DNA of 60,661 nucleotides, from positions 1 to 60,661 of the forward strand of contig JASHOS010000033.1 of NCBI GenBank assembly GCA_030040995.1. Reading direction: 5' to 3'. Numbering within the stretch: position 1 is the stretch's first letter; every line of letters begins with the position of its first letter. Positions 24,644 to 33,666 of this stretch are shown in pieces. Source of the stretch: Terriglobia bacterium. GTDB lineage: Bacteria > Acidobacteriota > Terriglobia > UBA7540. Both the position numbers and the translations under genes were made by a program. Under the pieces are notes generated by a model that saw only the letters and a list, made by a program, of their open reading frames with translations, was not told where the DNA came from and did no database searches.

Positions 24644-25992
24644 TTCTCAGCGAAATGGCGGACCCTCGTTTCCTCCCAAAGCCGCTGGAGGGCCTCGCTC
24701 TTCTGGACAGGATAATGGGCTGCATTCTCGAGGGTCTGATACTCATCCGGCAAGCATTTGACGTTCTCTCGGGCGCGGGCGCGAACCGCTTCCAGAGAGG
24801 AATGCGCTGTGATCCTTTGTCCTTGCCTCATCACCGCCTCAAGCAGCGGCTCAGCACCGGGACAGCTTTCTTCCGCTCGGGTAATGAGGTCGTGGTGAAA
24901 ATGGCCGCCAGACGCGAATCGAAAAATCTGCTTCGGTCCCGGTGAATAGCTCTTCTCCTCGCTAAACTTAGTCTTATATTCTACCCGTCCCGCCTCTTCG
25001 CTTTCGACTAGCTTATAGACCATGCCGAGCGCTGGAGCATCGCGTGAGGTGACGATTTCCGTACCCACCCCGAAGGAGTCAATGGGCGCGCCGGTGGCCA
25101 CGAGCTCCGCGATCCTGAACTCGTCCAAGTCGCCGCTGGCAATGATCCGCGTTTCACGGTGTCCGTGCCGGTCCAGAATCTGGCGTACTTCACGGCTTTT
25201 TTGGAGAAGGTCCCCGCTGTCCAGCCGCACGCCGGAGATCTTGCGGTTCAGCACCGCCGCCGTCTCAGCGCCGGAGACGGTGTCATAGGTATCGATCAGC
25301 AGAATCGCCGAGTCCGGAAAGCAATCGAGCAAGGCGACGAAGCTCTCACGCTCCGAAGGGAACGCTTGGGTCCAGGAATGCGCGGCGGTGCCCGCCAGGG
25401 GAATGCCGAAAAGTGATCCTGCAAGGACATTCGACGTGGCGTGGCATCCCCCCACGTATGCCGCTCGCGCCGCCCGGATCCCTGCTGCCGGGCCGTGAGC
25501 CCGGCGGGCGCCAAACTCGAGTACATCCTTTCCTGCCGCGGCGCGGACCACTCGAGCCGATTTAGTGGCGACAAGCGTTTCAAAACTTAACACGGAAAGC
25601 AGATAGGTTTCGACGATCTGCGCCTCGGTGATCGGAGCCGTCACTTGAAGAAGAGGCTCTTCCGCAAACACTATCGTTCCCTCGGGAATGGCGGAAACGT
25701 CGCCCGTGAACCGCAACTCGCGGAGGAAATCGAAAAAGCCGCTCGAGACTGTCCGGAAAACGGGGTACTCGCGAAGAAAGGCAATCTCGTGTTCCGTGAA
25801 ACGAAGATTCTCGAGGTATGCGAGGGCGGATTCAAGCCCGCAGGCTACCAGAAATCCGCGCTGCGAAGGAAGCGCCCTCACAAACAGTTCAAAGGTGGCC
25901 CGGCATGTAAGGCGCCGCTCAAAATAGCCGGCCGCCATGGTCAGCTCATAAAGATCGGTAAGGAGCGCGCTGCCTGTTTCTATGCCGGTCAT
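24640..25992 (-). CDS. pncB: Nicotinate phosphoribosyltransferase
   Basis: Makes nicotinate mononucleotide from nicotinate and PRPP, the entry of NAD salvage. With ATG 25992 it has 450 aa. Family marks: LLTDLYELTMAAGYF at the N-terminus, LEFGARRAHGP, GVRLDSGDL, IIASGDLDE and GVGTEIVTS. An upstream GTG at 26004 is possible but not conserved. First gene of pncB-pncA-maf. Confidence 0.95.
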   Translation of the reverse strand: MTGIETGSALLTDLYELTMAAGYFERRLTCRATFELFVRALPSQRGFLVACGLESALAYLENLRFTEHEIAFLREYPVFRTVSSGFFDFLRELRFTGDVSAIPEGTIVFAEEPLLQVTAPITEAQIVETYLLSVLSFETLVATKSARVVRAAAGKDVLEFGARRAHGPAAGIRAARAAYVGGCHATSNVLAGSLFGIPLAGTAAHSWTQAFPSERESFVALLDCFPDSAILLIDTYDTVSGAETAAVLNRKISGVRLDSGDLLQKSREVRQILDRHGHRETRIIASGDLDEFRIAELVATGAPIDSFGVGTEIVTSRDAPALGMVYKLVESEEAGRVEYKTKFSEEKSYSPGPKQIFRFASGGHFHHDLITRAEESCPGAEPLLEAVMRQGQRITAHSSLEAVRARARENVKCLPDEYQTLENAAHYPVQKSEALQRLWEETRVRHFAEK

Positions 25993-26091
25993 CGCTAAGC
26001 CCACCCGTGAACGTTATCATAACTGCCCGTAAATCGAAGACGCCGAACCGCCGGCGCCTGCGCCAGCCGAATGGTTTGCTGGACGGTTCGC

Positions 26092-26334
26092 TTATCGGAG
26101 TGACCGGAGGAGATCCTCTCGCTCGACGTTCTTGTGTCGCGCAACCTGGCGCAGGATAGCATTCAACGTCCCAACGCGTAACTGCCTGTGAGAGGGCACA
26201 ACAATCCGTTGGCGGAAGGGCTGAGAGGTTTCGAGGACAATGTGACTGCCCTCTTGGTGGATAATGTGGTAGGCCCAGTGACGGCAAAGCATCGCTACCA
26301 AATCGCTGCCGCTGAGATCGCGCGGAAGTTTCAC
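26092..26334 (-). CDS. hicA: HicA-family mRNA interferase toxin
   Basis: An 80-residue double-stranded-RNA-binding-fold toxin with catalytic H31 in HQEGSHIVLE and the LPRDLSGSDLVAML opening typical of HicA. Starts at GTG 26334, which overlaps the antitoxin stop as GTGA. Cleaves mRNA when free of HicB, by family. Confidence 0.85.
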   Translation of the reverse strand: MKLPRDLSGSDLVAMLCRHWAYHIIHQEGSHIVLETSQPFRQRIVVPSHRQLRVGTLNAILRQVARHKNVEREDLLRSLR

Positions 26335-26543
26335 GCCGGCGCGAGGACCTCATCACGGATGAGGTGAAGACGAATCCGCGCTGGCCTCTGAGAGCAGTCG
26401 AAATAAAAAGCGGTCACCGCTTCCCTTACGTTACGGCGTAAGTCTTCCCAGTTGCCGGCTTGCGTGAAGATGCCCTCCGTCAAGCACTCCGCTACAAAGC
26501 CCCCGTCCTCTTCCTGCGTGACTTCAAACACGATCTCGTCCAT
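26331..26543 (-). CDS. hicB: HicB-family antitoxin (short form)
   Basis: A 70-residue protein with the HicB partial RNase H fold: IVFEVTQEEDGGFVAECLTE, then TQAGNWEDLRRNVREAVTAF. It lacks the C-terminal DNA-binding domain of longer HicB proteins, so it probably only neutralises the toxin. Antitoxin gene precedes the toxin gene, coupled by GTGA. Confidence 0.82.
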   Translation of the reverse strand: MDEIVFEVTQEEDGGFVAECLTEGIFTQAGNWEDLRRNVREAVTAFYFDCSQRPARIRLHLIRDEVLAPA

Positions 26544-26599
26544 GCGGTCCAGTCTAAGACACTCGGAGCCCTACAAGCAAGGAGCCGTCGCGCTTATCA

Positions 26600-26827
26600 G
26601 CATCTACGTTCCATCAGCTCTGACAGACCGGACGAGGTATGCAACTGGTCCCAGGCAGTGATGCGTTTGAGCGTTTCGAACGATACGGGCGCAGGCGAAC
26701 TTATTTACGCTGAACCGTCGGAGAGCTTCACTACGGTGATGCGGGCAGTAAACATGACGCCGATGTCCCGGACATTCGGACCGTCGATGATCCATACGTT
26801 TTTCGCGAACGCCTGAAGTGCCCGCAT
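26600..26827 (-). pseudogene. Broken DUF4336 gene
   Basis: From ATG 26827 the frame reads MRALQAFAKNVWIIDGPNVR then DIGVMFTARITVVKLSDGSA, then TAA, then ISSPAPVSFETLKRIT; a +1 shift restores LGPVAYLV. This follows the DUF4336 N-terminus (FA.NVWI.DGP..R....... .R.TVV.LSDG..W..SP......L..I..LGPV.YLV) with a stop where Trp is usual, one frameshift and loss of the rest. It occupies most of the 400-bp gap 26544-26945. Confidence 0.6.
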
Positions 26828-26945
26828 GTTGGACGAGCAAGCCATGGGGCAAACAGCATCGGGATACCCGAATGCAGGCTGGGCTCCTGTGATATTATCC
26901 CTCATTTAGTCGGCATACTCGTTTGACCCAATGGAGGAAAATTTC

Positions 26946-29369
26946 ATGCATGTGAGCGGGGCGCGAAGAGGCGCAATTATTATGATTCTCGCGGTCATCC
27001 CTCTCGCGGCGCCCGCCGCTCGCGCGCGCGGCCGCAAGCCCGCGCAGACCGCCGATGCTACGGCCGGAACCGACCGCCGCGCCGCCGCCCGTGATCTCGC
27101 CGGAATTGCACCGGCCGTCAGGCAGGCGATCCGGCAGGGAGATTGCCCCGGTGCTGTAGTCGTGGTCGGACACGCGGGCAAGATTGTTTACGAGAAAGCA
27201 TTCGGACACCTGTTATACCGGCCCGGCAGCCCGCGCACGAAACTCGATACCCTTTTTGACATGGCCTCGCTTACGAAAGTGATAGCGACTACGCCCGCCA
27301 TTATGCAGCTTTTCGAGGAAGGGAAAATCCGGTTAGACGATCCGGTCGCAACCTATTGGCCGGAGTTTGGCGAGAACGGCAAACAGGGTGTGACGGTGCG
27401 CGACCTGATGACGCATTATTCCGGCCTTCTCCCCGACTTGCCTTTAGATCCTCCGTGGATGGGCTACGGAACCGCCATGAAACTGATCGTCGATTCTACG
27501 CTTATGAATCCTCCCGGAACGCACTTTGTTTATAGCGACGTCAATTTCGAAACGCTGGGAGAGTTGGTGCGGCGCATTTCCGGCGAACCGCTGGATGTAT
27601 ATACCGAGCAGCACATCTTTAAGCCGTTAGGCATGAAAGACACCCTGTTCAGGCCGCCAGCTGATTTACGACACCGGCAGGCGCCGACGCAGCCTCCGGA
27701 CCAGAAGAATGAGAACATTCCGTGGTACTCGGTAAACGATCCCACGGCTTACCGGATGGGCGGCGTGGCGGGGCTTGCCGGCCTGTTTTCGACCGCCAAG
27801 GACCTCGCAATTTATGCCCAGATGATTCTGAATAGCGGAGTCTACAACGGCGTGCGGATTCTCAGCCCGATGAGCGTGATGAAGATGTCGACTCCGCAGT
27901 CGCCGCCAGGGGCTATTGCCGTGCGTGGACTTGGCTGGGATATCGATACCGCCTTCTCCTCGAACCGGGGAGAGCTCTTCCCGGTTGGGTCTTTCGGCCA
28001 CACGGGCTGGACGGGCACTTCGATCTGGATCGATCCCTTCTCTCAAACTTACGTGATCATCCTGACCAACGCCGTGCACCCCGGAGCGCACGGCAACGTG
28101 ATTCCGCTGCGGGCCAGGATTGCCACAGCCGTCGCGTCTGCGTACGGCCGGATTCCCACCACCGATGAGCTCACCCACAGGCTCTCACTGACCGGCTATT
28201 ACGAGCTGCTTTACGGTTTCCGTCCGCCGCGACCGCGCAATGGACATGTGGAAACCGGCATTGACGTGCTGGAGAGTGAATACTTCACCCCGCTTCAGGG
28301 CTTGAACGTGGGCTTGATCACCAACCAGTCGGGGCGCGACTTCAACGGCCAGCGCACTATTGACGTGCTGGACCACGCGCCGGGTGTCAAGCTGGTGGCC
28401 ATCTTCACTCCCGAGCACGGGCTTTATGGGACGGCGGAGGGCAACGTGAGCTCCGGGCGCGATCCGCAAACCGGATTGCCGGTTTATAGTTTGTACGGCG
28501 CGACGCGCCGTCCAACTCCCTCCATGATGCAAGGCATCAACGCGCTCGTCTACAACGTTCAGGATGTGGGCGTGCGATACTACACCGACATCACGACGAT
28601 GGCCTATGCCTTGCAAACCGCCGCGCAATACCATGTCCCTCTTTTCATTCTCGACCGGCCTGATCCGATCAACGGCGTTGTGGTCGAAGGACCCATGCTC
28701 GATCGCGACCAGCTTTCCTTTGTGGGATATTTCCCCATGCCCGTGCGTGAGGGCATGACCATGGGAGAACTGGCGGAGATGTTCAATCACGAAAACCACA
28801 TCGGGGCTGATTTGCGCGTCATCAAAATCCAAGGATGGATGCGCACCGATTGGCTCGACGATACAGGACTCGCGTGGGTAAATCCCTCGCCTAACCTGCG
28901 GAATCTGGAAGAGGCAACGCTTTATCCCGGGGTCGGAATGATTGAGGGCTCAAACATCAGTGTGGGGCGGGGAACCGATACACCCTTTGAGGTTCTGGGC
29001 GCGCCCTGGATAGATGGCCGGAAATTGGCGGAGTATCTTAATGCCCGGAGGATTCAGGGTGTCCGCTTCATCCCCACAGATTTCATGCCTGCCAGCTCGA
29101 AATTTGCGGGCAAAACGTGCCACGGCATCAACATGGTTCTTTTAGACCGCCAAGCTTTGGATTCGCCGGAAATGGGCGTCGAATTGGCTTCGGCGCTGTA
29201 CACGCTTTTTCCGCGCTCTTTCGAAATTGACAAAACCCTGCGGCTGGTGGGATCACGCGACGTGATAAATGCGATTAAGACGGGCAAGGACCCGCGCGCC
29301 ATCGAGCTTCAGTGGGAAAAGAACTTAGACGCTTTCATGAAGCTTCGGGCGCACTATTTATTGTATTAG
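26946..29369 (+). CDS. Fusion of AmiE-like serine hydrolase and NamZ (DUF1343) exo-N-acetylmuramidase
   Basis: An 807-residue exported protein. After a signal peptide (IIMILAVIPLAAPAARA) residues about 50-405 form a class C beta-lactamase-type domain with S108-x-x-K111 (SLTK), YSD at 196-198 in place of the usual YxN, and HTG at 352-354. Residues about 438-807 are a DUF1343/NamZ domain (GLITNQSGRDFNG, FTPEHGLYG, YNVQDVGVRYYTD, RPDPINGVVVEGP). In Bacillus the two are separate genes, amiE and namZ, in a MurNAc recycling operon. ATG 26946 is chosen because GGAGGA at 26933-26938 is seven bases upstream; the ATG at 26931 overlaps that RBS. Confidence 0.9.
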   Translation: MHVSGARRGAIIMILAVIPLAAPAARARGRKPAQTADATAGTDRRAAARDLAGIAPAVRQAIRQGDCPGAVVVVGHAGKIVYEKAFGHLLYRPGSPRTKLDTLFDMASLTKVIATTPAIMQLFEEGKIRLDDPVATYWPEFGENGKQGVTVRDLMTHYSGLLPDLPLDPPWMGYGTAMKLIVDSTLMNPPGTHFVYSDVNFETLGELVRRISGEPLDVYTEQHIFKPLGMKDTLFRPPADLRHRQAPTQPPDQKNENIPWYSVNDPTAYRMGGVAGLAGLFSTAKDLAIYAQMILNSGVYNGVRILSPMSVMKMSTPQSPPGAIAVRGLGWDIDTAFSSNRGELFPVGSFGHTGWTGTSIWIDPFSQTYVIILTNAVHPGAHGNVIPLRARIATAVASAYGRIPTTDELTHRLSLTGYYELLYGFRPPRPRNGHVETGIDVLESEYFTPLQGLNVGLITNQSGRDFNGQRTIDVLDHAPGVKLVAIFTPEHGLYGTAEGNVSSGRDPQTGLPVYSLYGATRRPTPSMMQGINALVYNVQDVGVRYYTDITTMAYALQTAAQYHVPLFILDRPDPINGVVVEGPMLDRDQLSFVGYFPMPVREGMTMGELAEMFNHENHIGADLRVIKIQGWMRTDWLDDTGLAWVNPSPNLRNLEEATLYPGVGMIEGSNISVGRGTDTPFEVLGAPWIDGRKLAEYLNARRIQGVRFIPTDFMPASSKFAGKTCHGINMVLLDRQALDSPEMGVELASALYTLFPRSFEIDKTLRLVGSRDVINAIKTGKDPRAIELQWEKNLDAFMKLRAHYLLY

Positions 29370-29390
29370 GTCCCTCTGATAGAGGAGTGC

Positions 29391-29804
29391 ATGATGAATT
29401 TGAATCCCCATCTGACATTCAACGGCGAATGCGAGTCTGCCTTCAGGTTCTACGAGAAGAACCTGGGTGGCAAAATCACGCTGATGATGACCTACGGGGA
29501 TTCACCCATCGCTGCACAGGCTCCGCCGGGCTGGGGTGACAAGATTCTGCATGCCACGCTGAGCTTAGGCGACCACCGGCTGACCGGCGCCGATGTGCCG
29601 CCCGAGCATTATCAGAAACCGCAAGGTTTCTCGGTGTTGCTCCACGTGAGTTCTGCGGCCGAAGCAGATCGCATCTTCGCAGTCCTGAAAGAAGGGGGCA
29701 CGGTGCAAATGCCGCTCCAGGAAACCTTCTGGGCGGTGCGCTTCGGCATGGTCGTTGACCAATTTGGGACGCCGTGGATCGTTAATTGCGAAAAGCCGGT
29801 CTGA
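29391..29804 (+). CDS. VOC family (PhnB-like) protein
   Basis: A 137-residue vicinal-oxygen-chelate protein: NLNPHLTFNGECESAFRFYE at the N-terminus and FGMVVDQFGTPWIVN at the end, the DUF1428/PhnB pattern. AGAGGAG precedes the ATG. Related to the protein at 19649-20056 but with an intact longer N-terminus. Twenty-one nt after the AmiE-NamZ gene, so perhaps cotranscribed. Function unknown. Confidence 0.87.
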   Translation: MMNLNPHLTFNGECESAFRFYEKNLGGKITLMMTYGDSPIAAQAPPGWGDKILHATLSLGDHRLTGADVPPEHYQKPQGFSVLLHVSSAAEADRIFAVLKEGGTVQMPLQETFWAVRFGMVVDQFGTPWIVNCEKPV

Positions 29805-29811
29805 CGTTCGA

Positions 29812-29862
29812 CCCCTCACCCACTGCTACGCGGCCCCCTCTCCCCAAGGGGGCGAGGGCAGC
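29812..29862. repeat. CTCACCC/CTCTCCC repeat, short copy
   Basis: CCCCTCACCCACTGCTACGC then GGCCCCCTCTCCCCAAGGGG and GCGAGGGC. Sits between convergent genes, where it could act as a bidirectional hairpin. Confidence 0.6.
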
Positions 29863-29937
29863 GTTTCCCTCTGGTTTGGTTGCGGGCCCGACACACTGGG
29901 CTACAAGAACGCCCTGAGCGGGTTCTGGGCTTCGATT

Positions 29938-31713
29938 TTACTGCTGACCCATAACGGGCAGGATGAGCGCGGAGGGATGAAGGGCATCATGATAGACGAT
30001 GTTCGTAGCCTTTACCCAATGCGCTCCGGTTTCCGGGCTGTCGCGCGTGTTCAGGTTGCGATCGAAGCGCGGGAAATTACTGCTCGAGATTTCGAGCCGC
30101 AGCCGGTGCCCCGCCAGAAAGTCATTACCCGTCGCCCATAGATCAATATCAAATTTGTAGATCTGTCCCGGCTTCATGAATTCCGGCGTCTGCATGGAAT
30201 TGCGGTAGCGGGCGCGGATGATGCCGCCCGTAAGATTGCGCGCAAATCCATCCGGGCTCACATCCACCAATTTGGCGGTGAAGTCGGTATCGACGGCGGA
30301 GGAACTGGCATAAAGCACCAGCCGGACCGGGCCGGTAATCGTGAAGTCCTGACTGAAAGCCGGCGTGGAATAGACCAAAACGTCGCTTCTGGTTTCATTG
30401 GATCGTTGGTCGCGGGCGCCCGGCTCGAGATGAAGCGAGTCACAACATAGCCTGCCTCCAAGGGTTGGCACCGGGTTTGCCGGGTCGTAGACAAAGCTAT
30501 CCTGCCCCTCGTTCGCTGGCTTCGTTGTGCTCAGCGTGCCATTGCCGTGAGAGGTGTTGGCCTGGCCGTTGGAATGAAGATAGAAGTTCGTGGGATGCTC
30601 GCCTGCGGGCGGCCAGGAATCCGCCTCTGCCCAGACGCCTTTGCCCATTACAAAATACCTGACCGGTTTCGCATGGGCCATGCCATTGTGAATGCCTTTC
30701 AGAAGGGAGTCATACCACCGGATCATGAGCGCGTTCATGTCCACGACAGAGCCGGCGCCAAAGTCCACGTCACCTACTTTGGGGCCCAGCCCTGCGTGCC
30801 CCCCAACGATGATAAGCAGCCTTTCACCGTCGCGCGCGGCGCCCGTCCCTCCATGATCTCTAATGCCCATGTAATTGCGGAGCGTCCCATCCAGAAACAG
30901 GTCATACCACCCGCCCGTATGAAAAGCGGGCACGCGAATCCGCGAATAATCGGCTTCAATCGACCATTGCTGCCAATAGGCGTCGTAAGTGGGATGGTGA
31001 ATCCAGTCGAGAAAATACGGCGCTACTGCCGCAAGCCCGGCGGTCCCTAATGTGGCGGGGGTGGGGAAGAGGGAGTAGCGGTCAAGCGGAACGATTTTTG
31101 CATATTGCATCGCGTTGGTGTCGCTGGCCACTTGCCGGTCCAGGGTGTTCTGGGCCAAGCCGGAAGTCCAGGACTCATCGAACCATTGCGTGAATGCTCC
31201 GCCCTGATAGGTCCAATTCCTGTGGTAATTGGAGGCAGTCACTGTGGGGAAAATCCCCGCCAGGTGCGGTGGATGGCTGATGGCTGCAAGCATCTGTGTT
31301 GCACCTACGTACGAACCTCCAAACATCCCCACCTTCCCATCCGAGTAGGGCAGCGCCGCAGCCCATTCCACGGTATCGTAACCGTCTTGAGACTCGTGCT
31401 TGAACGGATACCATTCCCCCTCCGAGGCGTAGCGGCCTCTGCAATCCTGAATGATCACCACGTATCCGTGCGCGGCGTCCTTGTAGGCGGTTTCGACTTC
31501 AGCGGCCTTGTTATAAGGCGTGCGCTCGAGCAGCACCGGAAACTTGCCCGCCGCATCCGGACGGTAAATATCCGCGCGCAGGGTCACGCCATCACGCATC
31601 TTGACGGGCGCGTTTTGCTGGATCAGAACCTTGAAGCTCCGGGGCACCGGGTGCGCCGCGCAGCTTGCAAGCCAAATTACAGCGCCGAGAACCAAAACGA
31701 GCTTTCGTTTCAC
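29938..31713 (-). CDS. CocE/NonD family hydrolase, lipoprotein
   Basis: A 591-residue alpha/beta hydrolase of the X-Pro dipeptidyl-peptidase/cocaine-esterase group (peptidase S15). Lipoprotein signal with lipobox LASC (C18) when started at GTG 31713, which has GAGGAAG upstream; the ATG at 31764 would bury the signal. Nucleophile serine in MFGGSYVGATQ, N-terminal MRDGVTLRADIYRP, RGRYASEGEW, and a C-terminal jelly-roll domain (FTITGPVRLVLYASSSAVDTDFTAKLVDV). Likely an envelope-anchored acyl-ester or peptide hydrolase; substrate unknown. Confidence 0.9.
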   Translation of the reverse strand: MKRKLVLVLGAVIWLASCAAHPVPRSFKVLIQQNAPVKMRDGVTLRADIYRPDAAGKFPVLLERTPYNKAAEVETAYKDAAHGYVVIIQDCRGRYASEGEWYPFKHESQDGYDTVEWAAALPYSDGKVGMFGGSYVGATQMLAAISHPPHLAGIFPTVTASNYHRNWTYQGGAFTQWFDESWTSGLAQNTLDRQVASDTNAMQYAKIVPLDRYSLFPTPATLGTAGLAAVAPYFLDWIHHPTYDAYWQQWSIEADYSRIRVPAFHTGGWYDLFLDGTLRNYMGIRDHGGTGAARDGERLLIIVGGHAGLGPKVGDVDFGAGSVVDMNALMIRWYDSLLKGIHNGMAHAKPVRYFVMGKGVWAEADSWPPAGEHPTNFYLHSNGQANTSHGNGTLSTTKPANEGQDSFVYDPANPVPTLGGRLCCDSLHLEPGARDQRSNETRSDVLVYSTPAFSQDFTITGPVRLVLYASSSAVDTDFTAKLVDVSPDGFARNLTGGIIRARYRNSMQTPEFMKPGQIYKFDIDLWATGNDFLAGHRLRLEISSSNFPRFDRNLNTRDSPETGAHWVKATNIVYHDALHPSALILPVMGQQ

Positions 31714-31800
31714 GATGGCTTCCTCGATTCTAATGGAATAGGGGGAATGAGCAATATAATGCATGGCCAGCGATTTGTCGATGCGCCTCGTCTCGTTCGC

Positions 31801-31841
31801 TTGTACCTGCGGGAAAAAATCCGGTAGAGTAATTATTCACG
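31801..31841 (+). promoter_or_regulatory. Candidate argR promoter with ARG-box-like operator
   Basis: -35 TTGTAC (31801-31806) and -10 TAGAGT (31825-31830) are 18 bp apart; GAGTAATTATTCAC (31828-31841) resembles an ARG box half-site pair (AATWWWWATTCA core) and overlaps the expected transcription start. This would suit autoregulation by ArgR. Single site and imperfect, so tentative. Confidence 0.35.
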
Positions 31842-31856
31842 GTTGGCATCTGTTTC

Positions 31857-32306
31857 ATGGATAATCTGTACCGTCGCAGCCAGATTTTGGACATCATCCG
31901 GAGCGAAAGCCCAGCAACGCAAACGGCGCTGCGGAGAAAGCTTGCGGAACGAGGTATTCGCGTGACGCAAGCGACTGTCTCGCGCGACATGGAAGAGCTC
32001 GGTGTTGTGAAGACACGGGAGGGCTACCGACTTCCTGCCGCCGCGGCGGCGCAGTCGCAGCCCAATCAGCCAGCGCTCTCCGTCATCCTCAAAGAATTTG
32101 TTCGGGAAGTGGCCCTGGCTTCGAATCTGGTTATTGTAAAGACTCATCCGGGAAACGCCCATACTGTGGCGGTGGCTCTGGATACGAGTCACTGGTCCGA
32201 AATCCGGGGCAGCGTGGCCGGCGACGATACCATTTTTCTCGCGACTGCAGACGCGAAGCAGGCGTCGCGGATCCGCAATAAAATCCAGGCAACGCTTGCG
32301 GAATAG
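31857..32306 (+). CDS. argR: Arginine repressor
   Basis: A 149-residue hexameric arginine-sensing regulator. N-terminal winged helix (RSQILDIIRS..TQTALRRKLAERGIRVTQATVSRDMEELGVVK) and C-terminal oligomerisation/arginine-binding domain with GNAHTVAVALD and the GDDTIFLA motif (GTIAGDDT region). Its stop lies 40 nt before the argG start, so repressor and synthase genes form one unit. Confidence 0.95.
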   Translation: MDNLYRRSQILDIIRSESPATQTALRRKLAERGIRVTQATVSRDMEELGVVKTREGYRLPAAAAAQSQPNQPALSVILKEFVREVALASNLVIVKTHPGNAHTVAVALDTSHWSEIRGSVAGDDTIFLATADAKQASRIRNKIQATLAE

Positions 32307-32346
32307 AGTAAGGAGGCATGTGCAAGACGGTTCCGAAAAGGTCAAC

Positions 32347-33666
32347 GTGAAGCGGGTAGTGCTCGCTTACTCGGGCGGCCTCGATACTTCGATTATTATC
32401 CCGTGGCTTCGCGAAAACTATGGCTGCGAAGTGATTGCTATGGCGGGCGACGTCGGCCAGGACGATGACTTTAAGGCTGTCCGCCAGAAGGCGCTCGGCA
32501 CCGGCGCAAGCCGTGCTTTTGTTGAAGATCTTCGCCAGGAGTTCGTCACCGGTTACCTTTGGAAGGCGATTCAGGCCGGTGCCATTTATGAAGGCAAGTA
32601 TCTGCTGGGAACCTCGCTGGCGCGGCCGGTGCTCGCCAAAAGGCAGGTTGAAGTCGCCTTGTCCTGCGGCGCGGACGCCCTGGCGCACGGCTGTACGGGC
32701 AAAGGCAACGACCAAGTGCGGTTCGAGATGGCCTACAAGGCGCTCGCCCCGCAATTGCGGGTGATTGCTCCTTGGCGCGAGTGGTCCATCAAGTCGCGCG
32801 AAGACGCTTTGGATTACGCCCGCAAGCATAACGTGCCTGTCCCCGTCACCAAGAAGGATCTTTACAGCCGGGACCAGAACATCTGGCACCTCAGCCACGA
32901 AGGCGGACCGCTTGAGACGAAGCTCGGAGACCCGCCGGAAGATGCCTGGAAGCTCACGCGGAGCCCGCGCCAGGCGCCGGACCGCGAAACGGTGGTCCGC
33001 ATCGGGTTCAGCGCCGGCGTGCCCACCGCGTTAAACGGCAAGCGGCTCAGCCCTCTTCGCCTTTTGCAGACGCTGAACGGCGTGGCCGGCCAAAACGGCG
33101 CCGGGCGCACCGACCTGATTGAAAACCGGTTCGTGGGCATGAAGTCGCATGGCGCTTATGAAACTCCTGCCGGCACTTTACTGCACGCCGCCCATCACGA
33201 GCTGGAAGCGCTTTGTTTGGACCGCGAAACGTTTCACTACAAGCAGCACGTGGCTCTCCGCTACGCCGAATTGGTTTACTATGGCCAGTGGTTTACGCCG
33301 CTTCGGGAAGCTCTGGATGCGTTTGTTCAAGCCACTCAACAGCGTGTGACCGGGACAGTGACGCTGGGAGTTTATAAAGGGGTCATTCGCGTCCTCGACC
33401 GGGAGTCACCCTATTCGCTTTACGATACCAGCATCGGTGGCTTCACGATGGGCGCCGATTACGATCAAAAGGACGCTCAAGGGTTCATCAATATCCTCGG
33501 CCTGCCGGTGAAAATCGAGGCGCTTAAGGCCAGCCGGGAGTTGCGCCGTGCGGCTGACGCTAAGCGGCGGTTGCCAGCGAGACTCGAGAGGCAAGGCAAC
33601 GGCGTCCGACCGGCAAGGCCAGCAGGTCCGAAATATCACAGGTCAGGTCAACCCCTGCGGGGTTGA
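32347..33666 (+). CDS. argG: Argininosuccinate synthase
   Basis: Joins citrulline and aspartate with ATP. 439 aa from GTG 32347 (VKRVVLAYSGGLDTSIIIPW), the ATP pyrophosphatase SGGLDTS loop; also GCTGKGNDQVRFE and DLYSRDQNIWHLSHEG. Start codon evidence: AAAAGG five bases upstream and the family N-terminus; GTG 32320 sits too close to an AGGAGG. The last about 35 residues (LRRAADAKRRLPARLERQGN..) are not conserved, and the stop codon lies inside the 3' arm of a repeat hairpin, so the C-terminus has been extended into repeat DNA. Confidence 0.95.
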   Translation: MKRVVLAYSGGLDTSIIIPWLRENYGCEVIAMAGDVGQDDDFKAVRQKALGTGASRAFVEDLRQEFVTGYLWKAIQAGAIYEGKYLLGTSLARPVLAKRQVEVALSCGADALAHGCTGKGNDQVRFEMAYKALAPQLRVIAPWREWSIKSREDALDYARKHNVPVPVTKKDLYSRDQNIWHLSHEGGPLETKLGDPPEDAWKLTRSPRQAPDRETVVRIGFSAGVPTALNGKRLSPLRLLQTLNGVAGQNGAGRTDLIENRFVGMKSHGAYETPAGTLLHAAHHELEALCLDRETFHYKQHVALRYAELVYYGQWFTPLREALDAFVQATQQRVTGTVTLGVYKGVIRVLDRESPYSLYDTSIGGFTMGADYDQKDAQGFINILGLPVKIEALKASRELRRAADAKRRLPARLERQGNGVRPARPAGPKYHRSGQPLRG

